From Vibrio sp. 10N.261.45.E2 (GTDB lineage Bacteria > Pseudomonadota > Gammaproteobacteria > Enterobacterales > Vibrionaceae), in NCBI RefSeq assembly GCF_002875705.1, contig NZ_MCZZ01000106.1, positions 1-64,000 on the forward strand: 64,000 nucleotides of DNA, given 5' to 3'. Numbering within the stretch: the stretch's first letter is position 1; each line of letters begins with the position of its first letter. A program made the position numbers and the translations under genes. The notes below the pieces were generated by a model, which saw only the letters and a list, made by a program, of their open reading frames with translations, was not told the DNA's origin and did no database searches. This document shows positions 57,377 through 64,000 of this stretch, in pieces.

Positions 57377-59236
57377 ATGGCTTCAATTCAAGAAGTTCAG
57401 AATACAATGCGAGTCATTACTGATATTCATGCACGTTTTGACGTCAATATCTATTTTGATCATCGAACTTGCTATACGAACGGCAAAGATATTTACATCA
57501 ATGCTGGCGACCCTTCTGATGAAGTTTGGTCACGACTTGTAGAAGCAAAAATTACGCACGAAGCTGGTGGTCATTTAAGATTCAGTGACTTCTCAGTATT
57601 CGAGAAACACCTCAAAGGTAAATCAAGTACGTTTTTATCAATCAACAATATTATTGAAGATTGTCGTGTAGAAACGGCTTGTATGAATGAATTTTCGGGA
57701 GCCTACTGGGTTTTTCAGAAAATGACATACGACTTACTAGAAGAGGGATACTTTCAAGAGCCAATAATAAGTGATGGCCCCGCTGGGTTGTTATTTGCTT
57801 GGTTATTGTACTCAGGGCGTGGTATCGCAATTGAAGGGCAATCTCACCTAAAGAACATTGGTGATGATGCACGAGAGCTGCTTTTGCAGTTAGGAACTCC
57901 GAACTCTCCGATTTTTGATGAAATTGAAAAACGGATGATTCATTGGGGTAACTTGCCTTCTACAGTAGCCGCGATAGATGAAACCATAGAAGTTATGGCT
58001 TTATTAAAGCGCCTTTCTCAAGAGCAACCACAACCACCACAGCAACAGCAATCGCCAATTCAGGACTCAGGTTCAGATACAGACGATGACTCAGATGGTC
58101 AGGACTCAGGTTCAGATACAGACGATGATTCAGATGGTCAGGGCTCAGGTTCAGATACAGACGATGATTCAGATGGTCAGGGCTCAGGTTCAGATTCAGA
58201 TGATGACTCAGATGGTCAGGGCTCAGGTTCAGATTCAGACGATGACTCAGATGGTCAGGACTCAGGTTCAGATACAGATGAAGCTTCAGATGGTCAGGGC
58301 TCAGGTTCAGCTCAAGGCTCTTCCAAACGTAATCCATTAACGGATGAAGAGTTTCAGAGTTTGGGTGAAGCATTAGTCGATCTACATGACCTTATAAACA
58401 AGGCGATTAATAAGCATGCTTCAGAGAATCCAGCATCTTATGAAGACATCAGCCAGTACAACGTCACGCCAGAGCTTAATGCGCGTATGTTATCTGTGCC
58501 AATCCAAAGCAGTGTTAACTCAGGCGCTCGTGCGATCAAACGTATTATCGAATCGCAGATGTGGGCTAAAGAGGCTGTACCCATCATGTACGATGAATCT
58601 GGTAGCGATTTTGATTGTGATTTACTTGCGGGTGTACCTGCCGGGAACAGTCGAATCTTTTATACAGAAGATATCGTTGAGACTCATAAATCGTCATTCG
58701 TTATTGCGATTGATATTTCTGGTTCAATGGGTGTACCTGTCAAAGATAGCGTTGGTGATCGCACTGGCTACTGTCGATTGGAAGTTGCTCAGAAAGCCGC
58801 TTTATCGGTTGCGACTGCACTTGAAGAGTTGGATGTACCAGTATCAGTGTTGTATTTCAATACGAGCACTTATGTCGGAAAGTCATTCAATGAGTCTATG
58901 ATGCAATGCTATCCGCGAATAGGTGTTGGCCCTGGTGATGGGACAGAAACAAATAGGGCTGTCTTAGCTGCACGTAAAGAGTTTAAAAAGCTCGATATGG
59001 CAAGCAGAAAGCAATTACTTGTTGTTACTGATGGTTGTCCAGCTGATATACATGCGGTTGAAACTGAGGTGCAGCAATGTACTGCCGAAGGGATTGATGT
59101 TGCGTCAATCAATATATGCGAATCAAGGTACGGAGGCATTCCAAATTATCAAGTGATACAGGATGCTGATGACCTTCCCGCTGTGTTGGATGACATGATT
59201 CAACAGAACTTGTTGTCATCGATTGAAATTAGTTAA
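57377..59236 (+). CDS. CobT-like von Willebrand A (VWA) domain protein
   Basis: A 619-residue protein. The N-terminal part has HEAGGHLRFSDF (His61-His66) and INNIIEDCRVE, features of the CobT-like/peptidase-like region found in VWA partners of CobS ATPases. Residues 229-306 are six 13-residue QDSGSDTDDDSDG-type acidic repeats. The C-terminal VWA domain has an intact MIDAS: DISGS (446-450), the Thr in GTETNRAV and VVTDGCP. It probably works with the CobS-like ATPase at 54787 as a metal-dependent MoxR-VWA complex. The target is unknown. ATG 57377 follows TGGAGGAA at 57363. Confidence 0.82.
   Translation: MASIQEVQNTMRVITDIHARFDVNIYFDHRTCYTNGKDIYINAGDPSDEVWSRLVEAKITHEAGGHLRFSDFSVFEKHLKGKSSTFLSINNIIEDCRVETACMNEFSGAYWVFQKMTYDLLEEGYFQEPIISDGPAGLLFAWLLYSGRGIAIEGQSHLKNIGDDARELLLQLGTPNSPIFDEIEKRMIHWGNLPSTVAAIDETIEVMALLKRLSQEQPQPPQQQQSPIQDSGSDTDDDSDGQDSGSDTDDDSDGQGSGSDTDDDSDGQGSGSDSDDDSDGQGSGSDSDDDSDGQDSGSDTDEASDGQGSGSAQGSSKRNPLTDEEFQSLGEALVDLHDLINKAINKHASENPASYEDISQYNVTPELNARMLSVPIQSSVNSGARAIKRIIESQMWAKEAVPIMYDESGSDFDCDLLAGVPAGNSRIFYTEDIVETHKSSFVIAIDISGSMGVPVKDSVGDRTGYCRLEVAQKAALSVATALEELDVPVSVLYFNTSTYVGKSFNESMMQCYPRIGVGPGDGTETNRAVLAARKEFKKLDMASRKQLLVVTDGCPADIHAVETEVQQCTAEGIDVASINICESRYGGIPNYQVIQDADDLPAVLDDMIQQNLLSSIEIS
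58061..58309 (+). repeat. 39-bp coding minisatellite, six units plus part
   Basis: Tandem 39-base units start at 58061, 58100, 58139, 58178, 58217 and 58256, with a partial unit from 58295. Each encodes about 13 residues rich in Asp, Ser and Gly. Units are nearly identical, implying recent expansion. They create spurious long frames in two other reading frames. Confidence 0.9.
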
Positions 59237-59246
59237 ACGTAACTGT

Positions 59247-59264
59247 GACGCTCTTCGGAGCGTC
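59247..59264 (+). terminator. UUCG-loop hairpin after the VWA gene
   Basis: GACGCTC (59247-59253) and GAGCGTC (59258-59264) form a perfect 7-bp stem with a TTCG loop, followed by CCCTTTTA. It is in the 45-base gap before the Toprim gene, whose ribosome binding site AGGAGGT follows directly. Confidence 0.55.
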
Positions 59265-59281
59265 CCTTTTAGGAGGTCAAA

Positions 59282-60472
59282 ATGAGCAATTATAGAAGAT
59301 CAAAAATCCAAGATGTACATGCGTTAGTGATGCGTCATGGTGGCTGGTCCTCAGTGTTCAAATGTTACGGTGAACTGACTGAGGCGATGCGAAAATCTTC
59401 AAATGGCGTTTCTAAAGCTGTATCAGATCCATTCACTGGCAAAGGCAAAACTGTCTTTCGCTTGTACAAAGATTGGAACGAGTCTGGTGGCGGTTATTAC
59501 AATGGTAAGGGTCGTATTGGTGATGGTATTGATATGGTCGCTTGGCTTGAAAATTGTAATAAATCGAAGGCGATGGACATTATCTTAGATATTTTGGGGG
59601 AGTCTACAGACAACATTTCTCAGCGAGAAGTGAAGGCCGTAGCCGCCCAAAAAGAAGAGAAAGCTGTTCTGAGTCCTGAAGCTATAAGCAAACGCCAATG
59701 GATTTTGCAAAAGGTTGAGCATGAGGCATTGTCTGTCACTGAATCCGAAATAGGTATTAACTACTTGGTATCTCGCGGATTAGGTGACATTCAAATACCT
59801 TGCAACGTTGGGTTTCACTCAAAGCTTAAAATGTGGGACTCACAAAGCAACGAAGTGTATTTACCGGGCATTGTTTTATACATTCAAAATTTGAAAGGAG
59901 AGGCTATTGCTTTTCATCGAATTTTTTTGAATGACGATGGCTCAGATAAATCACCGTTACTTGATAACCCTAAAATGCAAATGTCACCTATCGAGGATCC
60001 TCGCGGTGCATCAATACAGTTTGGTATGCCTTTAATCTGTAAAGACGAAATGGGTAATACACGAATTGTGTTAGGTGTTGGAGAAGGTCCTGAAACCTGT
60101 TTGGCTTGCCAGCATGCTGAGAGCATTCCGGTTTGGTCAGGTATCTCTTCTACTTTAATGGAGCTGATCGATATTCCTTTCGAAGTAACCGACTTGGTTA
60201 TTTTTAAAGATAAAGATCGCCTTACAAAAGGAAAAGACATGCCGGAAGGAGACAGAGCTGCCTTGTCATTGAAGGAACGTGTAGAGAAAAATATGAATCA
60301 CTGCAAAGTGACCATTGCAACTCCACCGAGTCCTATCAAGGAGATGGCAAAATCACAAGACTGGCTTGATGAGTGGTGTGATTCTGGTTATCAGAATTTC
60401 ATCGGTTACTTAGCCAAAAACAAGCTGACACCTATTGGGTATCTCGATAGAGAATTTAACGATGTCGCTTAA
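59282..60472 (+). CDS. Toprim-domain, primase-like protein
   Basis: A 396-residue protein resembling plasmid and phage primase-like Toprim proteins. A Toprim core is visible: GVGEGPETCLACQ (acidic Glu), PVWSGISSTLM and DLVIFKDKDRL with the metal-binding DxD-type pair. The N-terminal part (about 40-110) has GGGYYNGKGRIGDGIDMVAWLE, which recalls the region preceding Toprim in these proteins, but no full CHC2 zinc finger is seen. It may prime DNA synthesis on the transferred strand or process DNA. It follows AGGAGGT and ends before a strong terminator. Confidence 0.72.
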   Translation: MSNYRRSKIQDVHALVMRHGGWSSVFKCYGELTEAMRKSSNGVSKAVSDPFTGKGKTVFRLYKDWNESGGGYYNGKGRIGDGIDMVAWLENCNKSKAMDIILDILGESTDNISQREVKAVAAQKEEKAVLSPEAISKRQWILQKVEHEALSVTESEIGINYLVSRGLGDIQIPCNVGFHSKLKMWDSQSNEVYLPGIVLYIQNLKGEAIAFHRIFLNDDGSDKSPLLDNPKMQMSPIEDPRGASIQFGMPLICKDEMGNTRIVLGVGEGPETCLACQHAESIPVWSGISSTLMELIDIPFEVTDLVIFKDKDRLTKGKDMPEGDRAALSLKERVEKNMNHCKVTIATPPSPIKEMAKSQDWLDEWCDSGYQNFIGYLAKNKLTPIGYLDREFNDVA

Positions 60473-60482
60473 ATAAGCACTA

Positions 60483-60505
60483 GCCTTCCTTCGGGGAGGC
60501 TTTTT
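60483..60505 (+). terminator. Rho-independent terminator after the Toprim gene
   Basis: GCCTTCC (60483-60489) and GGGAGGC (60494-60500), with one T-G pair and a TTCG loop, are followed by five T. This probably ends the operon that starts at the SSB-like gene. Confidence 0.85.
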
Positions 60506-60597
60506 GCATTTACACCATTTACCGGCTGGTCTAAATGCAAAAAAGCTCAAGAAGTCATGGGGCGCTGTATAACGACGTAAACAAAGGAGAGTCTGAA

Positions 60598-60831
60598 ATG
60601 GTCATTGGGTCTTGGTACACAGTCGATGGTAAACACATCAAGGGGCTTTCAGAGCTGCAGTTCCCTAATATGGACAAAGCGCGAAGTCAAATCGAGGCAA
60701 CGTATGAATGTATCCTCCTCGAAGAGTCGGAGAGGTTAGGGTGGATCTTACTGCAAGTAAAAGCGCTCGTGCCGATAAAAGATGGAACGAAACAACGGAA
60801 ATCAACCTTGAGGCTACTGTTAAGCCATTAG
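60598..60831 (+). CDS. 77-residue protein of unknown function
   Basis: A small gene starting MVIGSWYTVDGKHIKGLSEL, with AAAGGAGA seven bases before ATG 60598. The frame is open from 60535, but the ribosome binding site supports the later start. It is soluble, with no recognised domain. It lies alone between a terminator and the second structured leader, so it would need its own promoter. Confidence 0.5.
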   Translation: MVIGSWYTVDGKHIKGLSELQFPNMDKARSQIEATYECILLEESERLGWILLQVKALVPIKDGTKQRKSTLRLLLSH

Positions 60832-60915
60832 TGGATGAAAATACAAGTGGTACGTAAACAGGCAAAACTCAGTCAGTAATTGGCAAAATGAAGCCAGAAA
60901 TGATGTTAACTGTAA

Positions 60916-61114
60916 TTGATTAACCCGAGAAATTTTTCACTTTATTAAAGTGATAATTCCTCATCCAGTTAGGATGCTGTTGCAATATCCTCTTGTCTTA
61001 TGACATGTCCCCATTGACTTTGAACCCCAAGTCACAAAAACCTACCCATAGGGAACAATACGATCCCTATTACCATAGGTTGCGTTTGTTCCTTTATTCC
61101 TTGGAGGAATGACC
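60916..61114 (+). promoter_or_regulatory. Structured leader, copy 2, upstream of the DUF4314-like gene
   Basis: This repeats the plan of the leader at 53402: GATTAACCCGAGAAATTT (60918-60935), TCACTTTATTAAAGTGA (60937-60953), stem AGGAT/ATCCT (60971-60975 with 60987-60991), ATGTCCCCA (61005-61013), stem TGACTT/AAGTCA (61015-61034) and nested stems ACCTA/TAGGT and ATAGGGA/TCCCTAT (61040-61080). The first stem differs from copy 1 on both arms yet still pairs, and its loop stays similar (GCTGTTGCAAT against GCTAATAGCAAT). It ends at the TGGAGGAA ribosome binding site. Confidence 0.7.
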
Positions 61115-61585
61115 ATGCGCAACTCTATTATTGATGCAGCTTTAGCAAACTATGCGTCTTCTATGACTCGTTATATCTGCAACGACAACCCGTTGGACCT
61201 ACAAATAGCGCAATGCGCTGTCCGTTGGATCAACGCCTCTCTTGAGCTTACTGGCCGTGAACATTTCCGAACTACATCAAATGGACTACTCAATGTCCCA
61301 TTTCTTTTAGATCAGAAACACCACGATAACTTTGCTTTAGACAGTTGGTTTCTGGCCGAGACTTTATTTGTTCCAAGTACCGACTTGATCAAGCAATCGC
61401 TTAAACCTGGTGACATCATCAAGATGATTCACATGAACGATATTGACCCAATTGATGCAGGCGAACTTGGTCAAATCAAGCGTATCGACGATATAGGAAC
61501 ATTGCATATGCAATGGGACAACGGTCGTACTCTTGGTATTTGCATGTCTGCTGGAGATTTATTCGAGGTTTATTATGCGAGTTAA
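61115..61585 (+). CDS. DUF4314-like protein
   Basis: A 156-residue protein. The C-terminal part from about residue 95 (LKPGDIIKMIHMNDIDPIDAG, ELGQIKRIDDIGTLHMQWDNG) matches DUF4314, a small beta-rich domain common in plasmids and phages. The N-terminal 90 residues are unassigned. I chose ATG 61115 because TGGAGGAA (61102-61109) overlaps the earlier in-frame ATG at 61109. It is the first gene after the second structured leader and overlaps the ferredoxin gene. Confidence 0.75.
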   Translation: MRNSIIDAALANYASSMTRYICNDNPLDLQIAQCAVRWINASLELTGREHFRTTSNGLLNVPFLLDQKHHDNFALDSWFLAETLFVPSTDLIKQSLKPGDIIKMIHMNDIDPIDAGELGQIKRIDDIGTLHMQWDNGRTLGICMSAGDLFEVYYAS

Positions 61586-61808
61586 CAACACACCTATTCC
61601 AAGTGATTCTTGTACGGCGCTTGTCGCACTAGAAAGAGCTGGATACGAAGTAAAATCTGAATGCCGAAATGGTTTTTGTGGCGCTTGTCGTCTGAAAGCT
61701 TCTGGCACTCCCACTTACTTGAATGACCCTATTGGATATATGCAAGACGGTGAAGTACTTGTTTGTTGCGTTGATTCGCAATCAGACATTGACATCGAAC
61801 TGCCTTAA
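61575..61808 (+). CDS. [2Fe-2S] ferredoxin-like protein
   Basis: A 77-residue protein with plant-type/YfaE-like ferredoxin spacing: Cys30, Cys35 and Cys38 in SECRNGFCGACRL, with the fourth ligand Cys64 or Cys65 in VLVCC. YfaE-type ferredoxins maintain the cofactor of class Ia ribonucleotide reductase; other relatives feed electrons to oxygenases. It begins inside the end of the DUF4314-like gene with GAGGT five bases before its ATG, so the two are coupled. The redox partner is not in the window. Confidence 0.85.
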   Translation: MRVNNTPIPSDSCTALVALERAGYEVKSECRNGFCGACRLKASGTPTYLNDPIGYMQDGEVLVCCVDSQSDIDIELP

Positions 61809-61888
61809 TTACCCAAAACCTCAACAAACTCAACGTCAATCAAAGACATTGAATTTGTATACCCCCAATTCCTATGGAGGAAACCCTT

Positions 61889-62581
61889 ATGTCATATGAA
61901 ATCATTTATGAGAAATTTGCTACGTTCTGTCCTGCAGATGCAGTAAATCAACAAAAGAAAGACTTTCTAAACAAACATCTCAATATCAATTGTTCCACTA
62001 TGAGCGATTACGATATCGATTGTGAACTTTTCAACCGGTTCAAGATCATCGCAAACGATGACTTTCACATGCTTCAACTTTTAATTGGTTCGTCCAATTG
62101 TGTTGATACAGAGTCAGGAAAGCGCACTCGCGATTGGATGTATTGTGGTGTCGACACTGAGTATTCACTATTCCAAAAATTTGGATGTGAATGGTGTCGA
62201 AGTGTTGAAAGTGGCGATTTAAAGCCTAATGGCCGCTGGGCAACCCCTGAAGGTTGGCTTAAATCATTACGATTGGCGTTCAAGCAAGCAGTGAGTTATG
62301 AGGCTATGCCTTATTGTCATTCCATGTCTTTTTGGATCGTCAAACCGACAACCTGGGAAGATCAATACAAACTTAAGCAGTTTGAATCGATTGTATCCAG
62401 CTTTGGTGCCGACATCATGGAAAGAAGTTGGTTTGGAACTCCCAAGTTATATTGCTCATTTAGCCCCGAGTCGATGTTTGAAATGTATCTTTTTCAAGAG
62501 CTTTCAATTCGTTTCTTTGGCGCTCGTGCATTTAACACGTCGAGTCCGAGTTTGCACCTAGTCAAACAAAGAGCTATCTAG
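61889..62581 (+). CDS. Unknown 230-residue cytoplasmic protein
   Basis: No domain is recognised. It has Trp/Phe-rich segments (RDWMYCGVDTEYSLFQKFGCEWCR, RATPEGWLKSLRLAFKQA-like) and eight or more scattered Cys but no zinc-finger spacing or signal peptide. Start ATG 61889 follows TGGAGGAA (61875-61882); the earlier in-frame ATG lies inside that site. It is probably part of the operon driven from the second leader. Confidence 0.65.
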   Translation: MSYEIIYEKFATFCPADAVNQQKKDFLNKHLNINCSTMSDYDIDCELFNRFKIIANDDFHMLQLLIGSSNCVDTESGKRTRDWMYCGVDTEYSLFQKFGCEWCRSVESGDLKPNGRWATPEGWLKSLRLAFKQAVSYEAMPYCHSMSFWIVKPTTWEDQYKLKQFESIVSSFGADIMERSWFGTPKLYCSFSPESMFEMYLFQELSIRFFGARAFNTSSPSLHLVKQRAI

Positions 62582-62674
62582 CTCAACCTCTTAAACCTTA
62601 CCCATTAGCAGGGACTTTCTTCCCTGTGGGAAGTCGTCCCTTCAAAACCTTAATTGTTCTTGGAGGAACTGAAT

Positions 62675-63199
62675 ATGATCACTTCAGATATGCTTTTAAC
62701 TGCAGCAAAACCCTTCGGATTACCAATCGTTGCGATTGATGATGTTGAAGCCGATGCCCGTAGCCTAAATCGTACTCGCCGTGAAACCCCGACGACTCAA
62801 TTTCTTTGGGTAGTTAAGCCTTGTGGCAGTGTCTTATTTCCAATTGGAAAAGGCGTGAACCCACACTTCGTAACTTTTTGTTTTGAAGCAAATCATCAAG
62901 CGTTCTTGATAGAAAATGACGATATCTTGCCAATTGAAACCGAAGAAGCAGAGCAACTTTCATGCAAACTTCCTTTCGATGTGCAGGGTATTCGATATCA
63001 AGAAACACTGGTACGTAAAGTCACTCAATTACTGAGCAATGCTTGCGTGCATTCTTCTGCTCTTGCGGAATGTGGCTTAGATGAAAACTCAAGCTGGAAG
63101 TCATGGCAACGTTGGTTCGAAGATCTAAATCATCCAGTCATGGCTGCGTTTATGTCTCTTTGTATCAAGCGTTCGATTGAACTGACGGAGGCAAACTAA
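62675..63199 (+). CDS. Unknown 174-residue protein
   Basis: A soluble protein without a recognised domain. TGGAGGAA at 62661-62668 sits six bases before ATG 62675. A GGGA-type hairpin region (about 62605-62640) separates it from the preceding gene. Its stop overlaps the next start (TAATG), indicating translational coupling with the membrane protein that follows. Confidence 0.65.
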   Translation: MITSDMLLTAAKPFGLPIVAIDDVEADARSLNRTRRETPTTQFLWVVKPCGSVLFPIGKGVNPHFVTFCFEANHQAFLIENDDILPIETEEAEQLSCKLPFDVQGIRYQETLVRKVTQLLSNACVHSSALAECGLDENSSWKSWQRWFEDLNHPVMAAFMSLCIKRSIELTEAN

Positions 63200-63687
63200 T
63201 GAATCGTAAAACTTTAGAAATTCAACGTCCATACCGTCAAATTGATGATGGTCGTAGCTTTATGATTGCTCAACGTGTATTGCGATTGCCTGATGAAGAC
63301 TCTGGCCTTTCTCATTCCATTGTTCGATTCGAAAACAGTCGTGTTGGTTTTGGATGCTTAAAGCTGAAAAGACGAACGGCAATCCGAATCACCAATAAAA
63401 AGAATGGTCAATGGATCATCAGATATTGCATGGGCAATGGCGGCAAGATTAAAGGACTGAACAAAGAGTTTATTGCTATCGACTACGATGGCGTGAACGA
63501 ACTTGGGGTGACCTTTAATAAAGACGTTCATTTGTCTGTCGATAGAGCCGACTGGTGGGACATTACAAGATGGTTTTGGTCGTTCCCAGATCTCAATGTA
63601 AAGCTTTCCTTTCGTTTAGGTTTGATTGGATTTCTTTTAGGGATAATCAGTTTAGCTGACTTAATTGCAAAGCTATTTATAGCTTAA
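63199..63687 (+). CDS. Unknown protein with C-terminal membrane segment
   Basis: A 162-residue protein. Most of it is soluble and basic; the last 27 residues (LGLIGFLLGIISLADLIA) form one hydrophobic helix, as in tail-anchored proteins. No domain is recognised. It is coupled to the preceding gene by a one-base overlap. Confidence 0.65.
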   Translation: MNRKTLEIQRPYRQIDDGRSFMIAQRVLRLPDEDSGLSHSIVRFENSRVGFGCLKLKRRTAIRITNKKNGQWIIRYCMGNGGKIKGLNKEFIAIDYDGVNELGVTFNKDVHLSVDRADWWDITRWFWSFPDLNVKLSFRLGLIGFLLGIISLADLIAKLFIA

Positions 63688-63742
63688 ACCCCTGTGGGTC
63701 CGATACCCATTAGGGCGGTCCCCTCATTTCAAGAGGCATACC

Positions 63743-64000
63743 ATGAATGAACTAACACCTACATCGCAAGATGTCGAAGCCCCTCGCTCTGTTTTGGAGT
63801 TTTTACACTCATTAACAGAGTCGAAGTATTTTTATTGTGAGGCCGCTGGCTCGTATCTTTGTGAAGTACCTGACACACAATTGCTCGATGATAAAGCCAA
63901 GTGGCTCGAATTCATTGAAGACAATAAACGTGAACCAGTCGAAAACTTCAGCGCAGAGTTGGTTGAAAGGATGATTTCTGATCGTGCGGATACATTGCAT
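63743..64000 (+). CDS. Partial unknown protein, cut by the window end
   Basis: The frame begins at ATG 63743 after AAGAGGC and stays open for 86 codons to the last base. It starts MNELTPTSQDVEAPRSVLEF and is acidic. No domain can be named from this part. A short GGGT/ACCC hairpin lies in the gap before it. Confidence 0.6.
   Translation, partial: MNELTPTSQDVEAPRSVLEFLHSLTESKYFYCEAAGSYLCEVPDTQLLDDKAKWLEFIEDNKREPVENFSAELVERMISDRADTLH

Noticed and set aside
57993-58373. Repetitive frames on both strands at the VWA minisatellite
   Set aside because: Artefacts of the 39-bp repeat, which stays open in other frames.
1-64000. CRISPR arrays, tRNA or rRNA genes and insertion sequences
   Set aside because: I found no regularly spaced identical repeats with spacers, no recognisable tRNA or rRNA sequence and no transposase gene in the window.

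Overview
The window joins two very different stretches of DNA. Positions about 1-42,250 are a G+C-richer natural-product gene cluster. Positions about 43,100-64,000 are A+T-richer backbone of a conjugative element with an F-type (MOBH, SXT/R391, IncA/C or pAQU-like) type IV secretion system. The tra gene order (S26 peptidase, fused TrbC-TraW, TraU, TraN) and the PBP2 sequence suggest a marine gammaproteobacterium, probably Vibrionaceae. This host call is inference; no rRNA or other chromosomal marker is present. Nothing in the window decides between plasmid and integrative element.

Biosynthetic cluster (992-40,273, all on +, plus PBP2 on - at 40,360-42,219). Two giant proteins with a 4-base overlap form one assembly line. 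Protein 1 reads FAAL-ACP, C-A-PCP, KS-AT-KR-ACP, C-A-(N-methyltransferase)-PCP, then a degenerate epimerization domain. Protein 2 reads TubC-like docking domain, C-A-PCP, C-A-PCP, C-A-(N-methyltransferase)-PCP, C-A-PCP, then a sulfotransferase domain. The predicted product is a fatty-acylated peptide of six amino acids with one reduced malonate unit, two N-methyl groups and a sulfo group. Eight genes follow, encoding four Fe(II)/2-oxoglutarate-type oxygenases (two TauD/SyrP-like, one PhyH, one JmjC/cupin), a VOC dioxygenase-like protein, a PLP aminotransferase, an LDH2-type dehydrogenase and a stand-alone thioesterase. An EntD/Sfp-type phosphopantetheinyl transferase closes the operon. A complete extra PBP2 (MrdA) gene faces it convergently and is the obvious candidate self-resistance target. 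A terminal module predicted to load a basic diamino acid, a fused sulfotransferase and a spare PBP2 together make a sulfonated, possibly monobactam-like cell-wall inhibitor a testable hypothesis. No exporter, regulator or MbtH protein is visible; these may lie upstream of position 1.

Conjugative backbone. trhF, traW (TrbC-TraW fusion), a small membrane protein, traU and traN are followed by a small gene, a terminator, and two genes on the opposite strand (a 55-residue protein and a lipoprotein). From 51,459 to the end everything is on +: a UvrD-like helicase, an SSB-like protein with a repetitive tail, a CobS-like AAA ATPase, a WGR-like protein, a DUF3150-like protein, a CobT-like VWA protein, a Toprim primase-like protein, a DUF4314-like protein, a [2Fe-2S] ferredoxin and several unknowns. 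The last gene is cut by the window end.

The clearest undescribed regulatory feature is a pair of diverged ~200-nt leaders (53,402-53,609 and 60,916-61,114) upstream of the SSB-like gene and of the DUF4314/ferredoxin operon. They share sequence blocks and a series of hairpins, one with compensatory stem changes. Many genes in this half are separated by short hairpins and begin after the same TGGAGGAA ribosome binding site.
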